64,000 nt of DNA from contig JBITNC010000001.1 in assembly GCA_050084985.1 (NCBI GenBank), forward strand, positions 54,622,001-54,686,000. The letters are read 5' to 3'. The notes under the pieces were generated by a model. The model was not told the origin of the DNA and made no database searches. It worked only from the letters and a program-made list of their open reading frames with translations. Positions 21,738 through 34,700 of the stretch are shown here, piece by piece. The position numbers were made by a program, and so were the translations under genes. This DNA is from Nageia nagi (lineage: Eukaryota; Pinophyta). Numbering within the stretch: position 1 is the first letter of the stretch; each line of letters starts with the position of its first letter.

Positions 21738-22760
21738 ATGTTTCGGAGGAGATCTCAAAGACTATAATTAATTCCAGAGGATCCTAAGATTGGTCAAAAG
21801 GGTAGAGAAATTGAAATGGATAATGTGGAGGAGCAACAATCTATTGTTTGTACCATGATGAATGCTAATTTTGAAATAATATTTTTGATAATGGAGAACC
21901 ATTGACTTGTTTGTCTTAGTTATTAGTTGTTGGAGAAAATGCAAATATCAATTAAAGATACCATGATGTAGTTGGGAGACCTGATTCATCATCTTCATCA
22001 AATAGAGTTCCATTCAAGGTGGAGGCCAAAGTGGACATTCTTACTTTTGGAGGAGAGGTTGATGTAGAAAAGGTGAACAATTGGTTGAAACAATTGAAAG
22101 TTTATTTTCAAATTCATGGTGTTGTAAATGATGTTGATAAAATATCTTTTGCTAGATTAAAGATGAGTGGACATGCTTTACTTTTGTGGAAAATCTATGC
22201 AAAAACTCTTAATCATGACCACTTATCAAAAATATCTTCTTGGAATAATTTAAGGAGTTTTTAAGAGATCAATTCTATCCTTTAGGATATCATAATAAAT
22301 AATTGATGAAATGATAATTCTTAAGATAATAAAGAAGGAAAAATGTTTAAGAATACACTACAAAATTTAGGAAACAAGCTACTTTGCTTAGGGTTTCATT
22401 AAAAGATCCTCAAAATTTAATGAACTATATTGGAGGTTTACATAGTCATTTGCAAAAGAATATCATGTTGTTTAATCCTACTAATCTTGATCAAGTGTGT
22501 GTTAAAGTGCAATATTTAGAGGAGGTTGGTAAGGTAAGAAAACAATATGATGAATCTAAGAAGTATTATAATTCAAAGGGAGGATAAGAGAAAGGTAAAT
22601 CTTAAGATAAAGGCAAAGGTAAGCAAGAAACTAAGACCACTAATATTTTAAAGAAATAAGGTGATGGTAGACATTGTAGTCATTGTGATAAAGATGGTCA
22701 TGTTGATGATAAATATTGGAAATCACATCTAGAATTATGTTCATATAAGTATAAGAATAA
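21738..22760 (+). pseudogene. G1 gag with zinc knuckle, decayed
   Basis: Possible start ATG at 21738-21740, with early stops and a frameshift near 22010. The capsid-like core is at 22019-22264 (VNNWLKQLKVYFQIHG ... ISFARLKMSGHALLLW) and continues at 22384-22587. A CCHC knuckle follows near 22670-22715, reading C-S-H-C-D-K-D-G-H-V-D-D-K-Y, with the last Cys changed to Tyr. This is a typical plant chromovirus-type gag. Confidence 0.85.
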
Positions 22761-22899
22761 GGATAAAACTAACGCTATGGTTCTTAGATGTGATGATATT
22801 AAGGTAAGTTTATATTTATGAGAGAATAAATTATTCAACCATTCAAAAGGTTGAGGAACCTCAAGACATTGAAGAATAAAGGATTCAATTATTTCACCT

Positions 22900-23218
22900 C
22901 AAAATCCAAATCAAGAAAACTAAGGTAGATTGCATTGTTGATTTGGGTTCTCAAATAAATTTGATTTCAAATACTATGGTAAGTAATTTGGGATTGGACA
23001 CTTTCAACCATCCAAATCCATATCCTTTGGGTTGGGTGCATTGTAATGCTAGTTTGCAAGTCATTAAGCAATGTAAGTTGAAATTTTCCATTTATGAAAG
23101 GTACATTGATAAAGTTATGATTGATGTTATTCCTTTAGACATTTGTGGTGTTATTCTTGATAACCCTTATATGTGTGATAGAGATGGTATTTATTATAGA
23201 AGATTGAACAAATTATGA
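22900..23218 (+). pseudogene. G1 protease, decayed
   Basis: The aspartic protease start reads VDCIVDLGSQINLIS: the catalytic D-S/T-G has become D-L-G, probably TCG to TTG. An open stretch continues to TGA at 23216-23218 and includes the conserved block DVIPLDICGVILDNPYM near 23130. Confidence 0.82.
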
Positions 23219-23599
23219 TTAGTGAAATATGGAAAGATATTTCTAACTAGTGCACATAAAAGTAAAAAAAAGCTACCTTTGGTCACTATTGGTTAGGTAA
23301 GATGTATTGTAAATGCTTTGAAAAAAAATTTTCTGATCATGGTGAAAATAGGAGCCCTAGTTGAGGTGAATCTCATGCTATCAATGACATGTAATACTAA
23401 TAATAGGTCACCAATGGTGTACAAAAGAGAGGAATAGATGTAGAATTTAGTTCTAAAGTTTACTGACTTATTTGTAGAGCCATAGGGATTAACTCCTATG
23501 CATGATATATAACATGATATTCAGTTGTTACATGATACTTCATTTCTCAACATAGCTTTGTATCGATAATCAATTTTGGAGCAAGGGGAGATACGAAGG

Positions 23600-24235
23600 A
23601 AGATTCAAGAGTTGATGAAGGTGTGATTAGACCAAGTACATCTCCATGTGGATCACCTATTATTTTTGTTCCTGATAAGGATCAAATATAGAGAATTGCA
23701 TTAACTAAAGAGCACTAAACAAAATCACCATAAAAAATTGCTATCCCTTGCCTCAAATAAATGATCTTTTGGATCAGTTGAAAGGGAAAAGATTCTTCAC
23801 AAACTTGGACTTGATGAGTGGATATCACCAAGTTAGAATCAAGGAGGAGGACATTTGAAAGATAACTTTCAAGACAAGACAAGGCTTATTTGAGTGGCTT
23901 GTTTTGCCATTTAGTTTTTGCAATGTACCAACCACTTTCATGAGGGTAATGAATGATGTACTTTATCCATTTATTGATTCTTTTGTTATTGTATACTTTG
24001 ATGATATTCTTTTTTATAGTTTTATTTTGGAAGAACATGTTGTACCTATTAGAAAATTATTTCAAACTTTACATAGGGAGAATTTGTTATTGAAACATTC
24101 AAAATGTGAGTTTGGTAAAGAGTATTTGGTGTATTTGGGCCATGTTATTAGTCATGGAAAACTTAAGATAGATCCTAGTAAAGTAAGTGCTATAGTAGAT
24201 TGGACAAACCATCTAATGTAACTAAAGTAAGGAGT
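23600..24235 (+). pseudogene. G1 reverse transcriptase, decayed
   Basis: Readable blocks are [50 protein letters not shown], and the catalytic YFDDIL near 23994-24011. The part 23904-24221 is open (105 codons). Stops occur at about 23858 and after 24221. Family and order are certain; activity is not possible. Confidence 0.9.
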
Positions 24236-24329
24236 TTCTTAGGTGTTTTCCAATACTTGAGTAAGTTTATTATTAATTTTTCTCATATTGCTTCACCTTT
24301 ACATGATGTAACTGGAAAAAGGTAAGTTT

Positions 24330-24846
24330 CCAATGGGGAAAACAACAACAAACATCTTTTGACACTTTGAAGAAAAATATTATCAATGCACCTATGCTAG
24401 CACTTCCTAATTTGCAGAAGCCATTTGAAGTGGAGATTGATGCAAGTGACTATGCCATGAGAGCCATTTTGATGCAAGAAGGTAAACTAATTTGCTATCA
24501 TTTTGAAAAGTTTAGTGGGGCTATTTTGAATTATCCTACTTATGACAAGGTAACATATGCATTGGTTCAAGCTATTAAAAAGTGGAAACATTACTTAATT
24601 AGAAAAGAAACAATCATTCATACTGATCATAAACCATTAAAGTATTTACAAACTCAATCAAAATTGCAACAAACTAGACACTATAAATTGATAAATTTTC
24701 TACAACAATTTCATATAGTGATCAAGTATAAGAAAGGAACACAAAATAAAGTTGTTGACATGCTATGTAGATCACTTGTAACTACATATTCCACATCATC
24801 AGTAGCATGTAATACTAATTATGGGACATTAGTGATAGGAAAATAG
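24330..24846 (+). pseudogene. G1 RNase H
   Basis: The open segment 24367-24846 has the gypsy RNase H landmarks: LPNLQKPFEVEIDASDYA, the TDHKPL block, and VVDMLCRS in place of VADALSR. It starts after a frameshift from the RT. Confidence 0.9.
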
Positions 24847-24879
24847 GTTATAATTAGTTTTAACGTTGAAATTTCTTTC

Positions 24880-25297
24880 TTTTTTATCTAAGTCATTTTT
24901 AGAGGCATATATATAGGATACTAACTTCAAAGAAGTTTATAAGCAATTTTCTTCATCTAGGTCTAAGTATGAGGGTTTGGATGAATTTCATTTGAAAAAT
25001 GAACTTCTTTATGATTTTAATGCATTGTATGTCCTTGTATATGAAGGGATTAGACTAATTAGAGAAGCACATACTTCAAATATTGTAGGACATTTTGAGG
25101 TTAGAAAGACATTGAACAATTTGCAAAGATATGTATATTAGCCAAAGATGCAAGATTAAATTGCCAAGTACATAAGGGGGTGTTCTTTGTGTTGTACTAG
25201 CAAGCTAAGTAAAAATAAATTGGGTTTGTATCAATCACTTTCAATACCTTCACGTCCATGGGAGTATATCTTAATGGGAGGATTTCCTATGACTAAG
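24880..25297 (+). pseudogene. G1 integrase, N-terminal part
   Basis: Zinc-binding domain with LIREAHTSNIVGHFEVRKTL (HX3-4H part) and CSLCCTSK, then PSRPWEYILMGGFPMTK, where the first catalytic Asp region has changed (DFVGGFP to a form without the Asp). The reading is cut at 25297 by N1 and resumes at 29953. Confidence 0.87.
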
Positions 25298-25755
25298 TGA
25301 TGGAATTGAAGGATTCCATATAACCAAGATCTCCTTGGAGTTTTTTCAATAAGAATGTGCCATTCATCCATCTAGAAAAGTCAAGAAATAATCACACAAA
25401 AGATAACACATAATGTATAGTGATTCATCTATATCTTAGGAGTACATCCACTTTGAACCATCATTCTATTACTTTCTCAGAAGATAACTCTTCTACAAAT
25501 TCTCAAGACAAGCTTACCGTGCTTGATCAATTTTGATTAAGTTACATAAAAAGAGAAGTACCTCTCTATTTATAAGAACTAACCCACCTTTTAACCTTCA
25601 TTTTACCCAAGGGTAAGGTTAAAGGTATTTTTATATTTATTCCTCTTTCTATTTTTATTCTCTTAATACTTTAAGGTATCTAAAGATACTTTAAGCATTA
25701 AGTAAATTTATATTAAAGAGAAATATTATACAATATTACATTACAGTTTCCAACA
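25298..25755 (-). repeat. N1 3' LTR (458 bp)
   Basis: On the + strand it runs from TGATGGAATTGAAGG to GTTTCCAACA. The inverted repeat of the copia LTRs is at 25662-25702, and a TATA-like box lies near 25560. Confidence 0.9.
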
Positions 25756-26474
25756 CTCTCCTTTAATGTAAAATTGGGTAGAGATTCAAAAAGATAAATA
25801 AGAAAAAGAAAGTAAGAGAGAGTTCTCCTCCAAGAGATACAAGTGAAGATGAAAACTTTTTACATCTTTGAGAAAGTAATAGAATATAGATGGTTCTACA
25901 ATATCTCAACTACTTAACCATTTTAACAAATGATTTTATAATACAATAATTAACCAAAAAAATATTTTCTTTGTATAAGAGTATTCATTCAACAACATGT
26001 TAATATGAAGAGCCTCCATGAGCCTGTATACCTAAAGTAACCTGCAATCTCAAGAACCTACAAGCTACAAGCAACTTAAAAAATAAGATTAACTAGATAC
26101 ATCATATATACACATATAAGATAGATGTCATAATTGATCAAATATACCACATCATCACATATGCACAACCAACCAAGTGATATTAATGCATTCTCAACCA
26201 ATGATATAAAAAATATCATCAATGTTTATAAAAAAAATGTATTTTTGATTTTTGTATGTATTTGTGTTTATTTATTTTAGATCATTATTCTATATTTGTT
26301 AAGGGTATATGAAGGTGTCATCATAATATAATATTTCATAATTTAAGTCTCTCCCTTGATGGAAACTTCACCAAAGAAATACTTATGTGACCATGTTAAC
26401 TTAACCATGTCATAAATGATCAAAAAATAATAGAACTAAACCACAAGTTTAAATTTTTAAGCCACACATGACAA

Positions 26475-26766
26475 CTTGACCAAACACAAAGTCAAGATTT
26501 ATAATCCACACTAAATAAACTTGAATTTACCAAGAGTGAGCCAAGATGCAATAATAAATAAACTTGACTTTACCAAGAGTGAGTCAAGATGCCATAATAA
26601 ATAAATTTGACTTGACCAAGAGTGAGTCAAGATGTGACAATAAATAAACTTGACTTTACCAGGAGTGAGTCAAGATTCCATAATAAAAAACTTGACTTTA
26701 CCAAGAGTGAGTCAAGATGCTACAACAAATAAACTTGAATTTACTAGAAGTGAGTCAAGATGCCAT
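26475..26766. repeat. 43-bp tandem repeat, ~6.8 copies
   Basis: The CTTGA of successive units lies at 26520, 26563, 26606, 26649, 26691 and 26734 (one unit is 42 bp), with a degenerate first unit from 26475. The core is TTTACCAAGAGTGAGTCAAG. The units abut, so it is a minisatellite. Confidence 0.92.
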
Positions 26767-26859
26767 CTTAACCATGCTACTAGTTAATATGTATATGATG
26801 AAAAAAGGTAGCATTCATCTAATAAGGATGCAATTTTCCATCAAATATTATAATGTGGA

Positions 26860-26985
26860 GAAGGATAAACCTTTTTAACCACTCCAACATTCAACAAACA
26901 TGGAGAAGGTTGAAAAATTTTTACCACTCCAAGAATGTAGTTATGAAAAAGGAAAAACTTTTTTAACCACTCCATACACTATAAG
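26860..26985. repeat. Second degenerate tandem repeat in N1
   Basis: Three imperfect units carry a core like CTTTTTAACCACTCCAACA after a GGAGAAGG stretch. The same core recurs at 39190-39340. Confidence 0.65.
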
Positions 26986-28760
26986 AAATAATGTGGCAAA
27001 CAATCCATCATCATGGATAAAACTTTCCAACATAGAAGTAAAAAAATAGAAAATAGTGCCCTATAAGTCATCATGAATATGCCAAGCTAATACTTATAGT
27101 CACAATCCTCCTAATGATGAAGTAAGCATTACTTCACTTCTTCTTGAGGAAACATTTATCAATAAAGTCTTGTTTTGATAGACAATAAACACAAAGTTCC
27201 ATCAAAAAATTAACTTCTTGATAAAAATATGCTTGGATTTTATATTTTTGTTAGCAATGGGCACAATCCATCAACATAGATATTATTCTAAAATATGAAA
27301 GTATACTTAGATAGTACTCTCCCTTAAGGGTAATTTCATAAAAAATTGAAGTATATTACAAAAAAACTACACATGTAGAGAGGAATGTATATTTTTCAAA
27401 GGTGCTTGTACATTTCCTTTCCAAATCAAGGTTAATATTGCATTATCAATATCCTTAATAAGACTTGTGAAAAAAGTTTAAAAACTTTTCACTCCAACAA
27501 TTATATTAATCAAAGTGCACAAGCAAAAATATTTAAGGATTAATGCACAACAATTCTAATGTTGAGTAAGTTTACAAACTCCACTCTAACAAGAATGTGT
27601 GTTCATAAAGAATATTCCATCTAACTAGGATAAAAATAATGTGCATAATTAATGAGGATAGTAATGTTTGAAGAAAGCTTCACAAACTTTTACTTCAAAC
27701 AATGTGCATAACATTATTATTTTGGAAGTTCAAAAATTTTTATATTAACCATTGATACAACAAATGCCACTTCATAGTTCAATGCACATAATAAATCTTT
27801 ATGCAATATAAATTAATCTTAATTTACAACCAAAGGATAATGCATAAAATTAGATAAATTTTCATAATGCACTTCCACAAGTTTCCATTTTAACATTGGG
27901 CAAATTTAATTATCAATGTATTGGACATTATCTATTAATGTTATCAATTAAATTGATTTTTATATATCCAACATTATCTAGAAAGAAATTACAATACTTG
28001 CAAAAAAATGATTGCATACTAATGGATACTAATGGTTGCAATTAATTGCTTTGTAAATTAACTTTGATCATTTTCTTTTAAAAAATACAAAACAAGGTAT
28101 ATATTTTGCAAATTATCATAGTATTTTATCTTAAAAGTTTATCCAAAAAATTTACAAAAAGTGTTTGATACTTATCAAATACTATATTTGCAACATTATT
28201 ACTTAAAAAAGCTATTAAAGGTATTAAAAAATAGATCAAAGTTATAATTTTCATATAAGGTTTAGGAAAAATAGGAAAGATCACATTCCTTTTCATAAAG
28301 TGGGAAAACAAAATTTTGCACATGGTAAGTTTAACCAAATACTTTACCAAAAAATTAAAAATTGGTGTTAATACTTACTACCACGAGGCAAAAATCGATA
28401 AATATAAGATAATTCAATAGAAATGTTTACTTTTTAGAAAACCATATCCCATTTACTTATTTTTTTTAAGAAAAAATCCATATCCTATGTGCTAAAAAAT
28501 GGGTAACATGCCCCTTTTTTAAAACATTTCCTCTTTTTAAAATCCTTTACTTTTCCTATTTTTTTTTTTTTTTTAAAAACTTGCCTCTTTTATTGTTGTT
28601 TTTCTTAAAAAGATTCCCATTGAAATTATATTAGAGAAAATAAAGGGTTAGTGCAAACTTATCATGCACTTGAATTGCCTTCTTTAAAAAAAAAAAAAAC
28701 TTTCTTTTTTTTAAACCTTCTTTTTTAAAAAATTCTCCCTTATTTTTTTAATAGGTTGTA

Positions 28761-28881
28761 CATGCATGCAATAATGCATGATTTTTTTTTATGTATGCAA
28801 TAATACATACTTTTTTGTTTTTTTCATGCATGCAATAATGCATGCTTCTTTTTTTTGTTTTCATGCATGAAATAATGCATG
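28761..28881. repeat. Four short palindromes in the N1 leader
   Basis: Copies of CATGCATGCAATAATGCATG or close variants lie at 28761-28780, 28791-28810, 28825-28844 and 28862-28881, separated by T runs. Confidence 0.8.
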
Positions 28882-29492
28882 TTTTTTTTTTAAATTGCAA
28901 TTACAAAAAAAATTACAATTAAAAAAAATAGACTTTTTATTCTATTTTTTTTTTTAAATAGATTTTGTATGGAACCAAATTGCATGCAACTAGATTTGGT
29001 ATGCAACCAAATTTTGCATACATAAAATCATGCATGCACATTAATTTTTACAAACTTATTATAAAAAAATTATGCAATAGCATTATAGCAGTGTTGTAAA
29101 AATAAAAAAATAGCAAGACTTTTAACTTTTTATATACTAAATAGAAACTTGCAATTTTAAGCTATAACAACTCATTTTAAGCAAATTTACTTAAAATTTG
29201 CATATTATTACTACACATTAAGCAATTTTATTAAAAAATTGCAACTAACAAATTGTTAGGAAAAAATAATGCATAGTAAAAATTGAACTAACATGTTCTT
29301 TAATCAAGTTTTGGTAGACTTAAGCTCATCATCAAGATACCAAAAAAAAGTTAGTAATTAAAGCAAAAAATTGACAAGAAGAGGTAAATTATACCTTCAA
29401 ACCCTTTTACCTCAACACTTGATGGAGAGAGAAGAGGAATGGATCTTCAAGGTTGTTTAAATGGAGACTCTAAGAATGGCTCTGATACCACT

Positions 29493-29952
29493 TGATGGAA
29501 TTGAATGATTCTATATAACCAAGATATCCTTGGAGTTTTTTCAACAAGAATATACCATTCATCCATCTAGAAAAGGTAAGAAACAATCACACAAAATATA
29601 AAACATAATGTATAGTGATTCCTCCATCTCTTGGGAGTACATCCATTTTGAACAATCATTCTATTACTTTCTTAGAAGATAACTCTCTTACAAATTCTCA
29701 AGACAAACATTACCATGCTTGATCAAGTTACATAATGATAGGAGTACCTCTCTATTTATAAGAACCAAGCCACCTTTTAACCTTTTTTACCCAAGGGTAA
29801 GGTTAACGATGTTTCTATATTTATTCTCTTTCTATTTTTATTCTCTTAATATTTTAAGGTATCTAAAGATACTTTAAATATTAAGTGAATTTATATTAAA
29901 GAGAAATATTACATAATAAATATTACACAATATTACATTATAATTTTCAACA
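29493..29952 (-). repeat. N1 5' LTR (460 bp)
   Basis: Partner of 25298-25755. The inverted repeat is at 29844-29885. Confidence 0.9.
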
Positions 29953-30775
29953 CTAAGAAGGGTCATGACTATTTATTTATTATTATAGATAGATTTAGCA
30001 AGATGTGTGTTTTGATTCCATGTAAAAAGACTATAACAAGACAAGATGCTACAAATTTATTCTTTTCTCATGTTTGGGTTCATTTTGGATTGCCTAATTC
30101 TATTATTTTAGATAGAGATAGTAGATTTTTGGGCAAGTTTTGGACATGTTTGTGGGAAAATATGGACACAATATTGAAGAGGAGTATTGACTTTCATCCT
30201 CAAACGGATGGACAAATTGAGGTGATGAATAGGATAGTAGTTCAATTTTTGAGGGGTTATTGTAGAAAGCATCCTAAGTCTTGAGATGAACATCTTGAAT
30301 ATATCCAACATGCATACAAAAGAGAAATTCATTCTTCCATTAATAAGATTCATTTTGAGACTTATTTTGGTTATTTATCACCTTCACCTTTTGATTGTGT
30401 CTTTGGGAAGCCATAGGATGAAGAAGATTCACTTGAGAAAGAGGAAAAGCAAGCTAAAAATTTTGTTAAAAAGATTAGGCAAATTCATTTGAAATTTTAA
30501 GAGCAACTTGATACAAGCCAAGATAAGTACAAAATGAAACATGAAAAACATATATTTAGCCATAAGTTTCATGTCAGAGACCATGTTTGGTTGCATATTA
30601 GTAAGGAGAGGTTGTAAGGACCAACCAAGAAGTTGAAACCTATAAGGTATGGACCATTTGAGATTATGGAGCAAGTAAGTAAGAATGCATTTATATTGAA
30701 TCTACTAGAATATAGAAAAATATATTTAGTTGTGAATGTTAAACATTTGGATTGTATGAGCCATCTATGTTGACT
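29953..30775 (+). pseudogene. G1 integrase, core and C-terminal part
   Basis: Continuation after N1: HDYLFIIIDRFSKM, then the open part 30003-30284 with the second catalytic Asp (LDRDSRF) and the Glu (HPQTDGQIEVMNR). Farther on, IQHAYKREIHSSI, FVKKIRQIH and the GPFEIMEQVSKNAF block of gypsy integrases are readable through stops. It ends at about 30775. Confidence 0.9.
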
Positions 30776-30799
30776 AAAGATGAAGTACGTTCAAATTAG

Positions 30800-30960
30800 A
30801 AATTGCCATCTCTTGATGACTTATCTCCTAATACTATGGATGAACTCAAGGATTCCATATTACAAAATAAGGTTCATACTATAAGAAGAGGTGAGATAGA
30901 GCTATGGTTGGTTGGATTCAAAGGATATAAGCCTAATAAATCCAAGTGAATGGACATGTC
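30800..30960 (+). pseudogene. G1 chromodomain-like tail
   Basis: One frame reads ILQNKVHTIRRGEIELWLV and GFKGYKPNKSK, which fits the chromodomain pattern (TRRG-x-x-E-x-LV-x-WKG) found at the end of chromovirus integrases. The Trp of WKG is changed. This supports a chromovirus assignment for G1. Confidence 0.65.
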
Positions 30961-31021
30961 CATAGTTGGGGAGTTAGGGATTTGTATCCTCATATTTGCA
31001 TTTGTGGGACCAAATGCTTCT

Positions 31022-31036
31022 CTATTGGGGAGGTGT
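31022..31036 (+). other. G1 polypurine tract
   Basis: The purine-rich ATTGGGGAGGTG stretch lies directly before the 3' LTR. Confidence 0.7.
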
Positions 31037-31759
31037 GATCCAAATTGGATCATGTGTCAAGTTATTTTTTGAGAAAAAATACTCAATCAAGAGGTATATG
31101 TGCTTGGAGATAGACCAAAGATCAAAATATGGAGGTTTTTGGCATTTAGTTTTAGGCTACTAATGGTGTGCAAATTGCTAATTTTAGGTTGTTAACGATG
31201 TGCATCTTCATTATTCAGTAGGGGCATTTGAAGAGACATTGGTGTTTTGAAATACTAAGTAGTTTAGGTTTCTTATAAAATGTTTCAAAGTGTTATGGAG
31301 CCTTATTAAATGGCATATATCATTCTTGATTCTCAATGAGGGAGGATTATAGAGTTTTTAGATTTTAGAATTGTAATAGTTTGAAACAAGACCAAGAGTC
31401 ATTCTAGAATATTATAGTTTTAAGATTATTTATTCTTACTTTAGGATATTGTAGTACTTTTATAATATTGTATTGCCATTATGTTGATATTATTTATCTA
31501 TACATGTAATGTTGTGATATCCATAGAAAATGAAAAGAGAAGGCTCCAATTCCATGCTAGATTAGCCCACATTGGTTGAAATAGGGTAAATCATTATGTT
31601 GATCTTGTTGTTTTTTTGAGATTAATAGTTTATGATTTACATTGTGAAATTTTTAAATTTATATGTAATTTGTATGATCTCATAATGGTGAATGTATTTT
31701 TGTTCAAATCTATAAGTGAGGATCTGAGTATGCTACAAGCATTCGATGATTATAGATTA
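31037..31759 (+). repeat. G1 3' LTR (723 bp)
   Basis: It starts TGATCCAAATTGG and ends ATAGATTA, so the canonical CA end has become TA. The duplication ATATC follows (31760-31764). Confidence 0.9.
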
Positions 31760-31764
31760 ATATC

Positions 31765-34700
31765 AAATAAAAATTCAATCTTCACTAACCACATCTAATG
31801 TATCACATATTTGATTATATTATCTTAACTTATGATGTAATCATGTTAGATTATTAATCAAGCATTACAATAATATAAGGATGATGCATTCAAGAAACTT
31901 AGTCCTACCAACACTAGTGATCCTAAAACTAGCTACATAATAATTCAATGAGTTTGACAAGTTAGCATGAACTACCATTTTTGTCCAACACACTTTCTAT
32001 GTTTATGATAAAGGTTTAGGGACCATGTTAATTATGTAAAAATACTATTCAATTATTCAATAAATTTAGGAAATACATGATATAGAATTTACAATTTCAA
32101 GACCTATTATTCAATAAACTAATTGACTTATAAATATATCATAACATATTTAGTATTCAAGGACCTTTCAACATCAACATACTACCATATGCTAACAAAT
32201 ATTATCCATCCTTTCATATGATATTTATCATTATTTATGTATACTCACATGAAGTGTTTTATATTTATATCACAACATTTTCGAAAAGAATATATTGTTA
32301 TTCTAGAATGAGTTCAAGTTCTATTTAACAAATTTGATCATCTTGACCAAACCTTTAAACGCTTTTGAAAAGGTTTCATAAAGGTCAATTTACATTCAAG
32401 GTGAGAAATCATCACACAAGTGGAATCAACCATTCTTCAAAAAATTAAACTCACCCATTAAACATGACTTTCATAATTTACTTAGTTATTTCTCATGAAC
32501 AAAACATAGAACCTATTTCCAATATTCTAATAATCACATCCACTATTTTAGTAACAATACTCAACTACAACATTCTTAATGATTCTTGCATAAGAATGAG
32601 ATGGCACTCTATTATATAATTATAAAATAATTTATGAGCAATTCACTAATATATAATATCTATATATTAATATTTAATTAATATTTGGATTATAAGATTA
32701 AATAAGTTTGTTATCTTCTTAATCTCCAAAGTTTATTATGGCTACCAAAATATTTTCACATGAAATATTTTTCTTTTTGTTCAATTCAACAAGTATTAAG
32801 ATAAAAATTTCAAATGCTACAGTTTAACCGAAGCATATGCTTCCTTGAACATCCATTGGGTTTCCAAGTGCTTTAGAGATATGCATTAGTGATAGTTGCC
32901 TTGTCTAGTATTTACAACTTCTAGTGTCGTACCAATGAAACCTTACATTATTGTTACTTTACTACATGGTTATTTCAGCTGAATGGTCATTATATTCCAG
33001 TAAAATTTATTACTTTAAACATTTTATCAAAGCATATAAGAAATCACTAATCCAATACATGGTCTTAATTCTTTTCGAAGCTTGTTATTTTTAGCTATCA
33101 CTCATACTGACTATTTTGGATTGTTTATAGGTATATCTTTCTAATCCACTCAAGGGATTCATAGTTGACTAGTTAGCTACTTATTACATGGAAATACCAA
33201 ATAATATGAATGATAAAATCCATGAAGTTGCATTTCATAGTCTCATGGAAAGAAATCATTATCTGTTACTAAACTCTAACAAACGTGGGAGATGGGAAAA
33301 TACCTATATGTATGGTAAAAATATCTTTCATATAAAATGATAATTTTAGGTTACCTAAGGCATGAATTTTCCTTGAATGGCATTGAAACTACATTACCAA
33401 AAGTATCAAATAGTTGCACTAGTTTGAATAAATCAATTCACCTTTCCTAGCATCCTTAAAACACACACCCATTTGGGATATGTATGATAGTATTTAAAAA
33501 TATACCATTGAATCTTTAAAAATGGATTTCTATCATGTGTTGGTAGACATGTAGGTAAAATATGGAAGTATTAAAAATGCATAAGAATTGTTTGACAAAA
33601 ATGCAAGGTGCAAATATAGTTACAAAGGTGATGAACTCAAAGAAGGGACTACAAACTATTTGACTAAATGCCTTGATGAAATTATAGCCTCATGGGATTA
33701 AATGATCATAGGATAACTAGAAAGTGGCTAGATTGAAAATGAATGTGAATTATTGATCAAATATTTCATCAATATGTAGCCTAATGGTCATTGGGTATGC
33801 CTCAAAATGAATGCAATAAAAGGCCTACTAAATTTATGATAGAATGACATTTCAAAATGTAGTCTTATGTGTTATAGAAAATAATAAATGGATACAAAAA
33901 AAAGGTTGCAAATTGATAAAAAATCATAAGTAATATTTTCAATAAGAAAACCTTTCTTACAAAATGAAATTGGATCAACAAATCAATAGGGGTTTAAATA
34001 AATATTCTGGATAACTAATTGAAAAAACATGCTCAAATTCAAAAGCTAGAATAAAATATTTTTCTTTCAACAATCCATAACAATGTAAGATAAAGCTTAT
34101 AATCCTAAATATCATGAAATACAACCTATGATAGAGGAAACCTAGGATTTTATGAATATTTTTAAGATTGCACCATTGAAACCCTCATTTTCCAATGGAT
34201 CTCTTTCCTCCAAACACCAACCAACCTATCCATAGAGTGACCCCCTTATAAAACACCTCAAATGGATATAAAAGAACCCTAGAAGAGATGAGAAAGAAGT
34301 TATCCAACTTCCATGAGAAGTTGCCAAAACCTATAGGAAATTTTCCATGGATACACAATAGAAATAAAATTCGCAAAACTATAACGTAATACTATTATTT
34401 CAAAAATACTAATTTTTTTTTTCTAAATAATTAAATATTTATTTATAATATTTAGATACCATCATTTAATCAAAACAATAATATAATTAACACTTAGAAA
34501 TATTTTTAACTATTTAAAGTATTAGCATAAAATTTATTTAACCTTATTTCTTTCATAATATCTTGTAGGATTAAGCACCATCAAAATTATTAGTTGAAAA
34601 TACAAAAATCATAGGCAAATAATACCTAGAAATAAGCTGTTGAAAATGAGCCATGCAATCTCCCATCTTGAGAGTACATCCACATCCAACTTAGAGCTCT

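Larger units (their letters stand above)
25298..29952 (-). mobile_element. N1: nested non-autonomous LTR element (4,655 bp)
   Basis: LTRs at 25298-25755 (458 bp) and 29493-29952 (460 bp) are flanked by CTAAG (25293-25297 and 29953-29957). Orientation is minus: PBS GGCTCTGATACCA at 29478-29490 and polypurine tract next to 25755. The 3.7-kb interior has no gag or pol frame; only a relic of the pol C-terminus and pol-UTR junction is visible (26350-26370 and about 27130-27260, compare E3 13300-13430). It also holds the 43-bp array and short palindromes. It looks like a LARD-like derivative that would need proteins from a copia relative. LTR divergence by eye is near 10%. Confidence 0.9.
20972..31759 (+). 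mobile_element. G1: complete Ty3/gypsy retrotransposon, interrupted by N1 (10,788 bp)
   Basis: LTRs lie at 20972-21660 and 31037-31759, flanked by the 5-bp duplication ATATC (20967-20971 and 31760-31764). Internal order is PBS, gag with a zinc knuckle, protease, RT, RNase H, integrase, a chromodomain-like tail, PPT. RT before integrase marks it as gypsy. N1 sits inside the integrase. The two LTRs differ heavily by eye (roughly one site in six, plus indels), so the insertion is much older than E3. All coding parts are broken. Confidence 0.92.

Noticed and set aside
26475-26766. Regular 43-bp repeat that could suggest a CRISPR array
   Set aside because: Units abut with no spacers, and the sequence is inside a plant retrotransposon; it is a minisatellite.
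31616-31798. Open frame of 60 codons
   Set aside because: It lies across the G1 3' LTR end and the target duplication, so it cannot be one gene.
34185-34376. 63-codon minus-strand frame (MRILFLLCIHGKFPIGF...)
   Set aside because: Hydrophobic text but no family, no context and no nearby signals; chance frame in AT-rich DNA is as likely.
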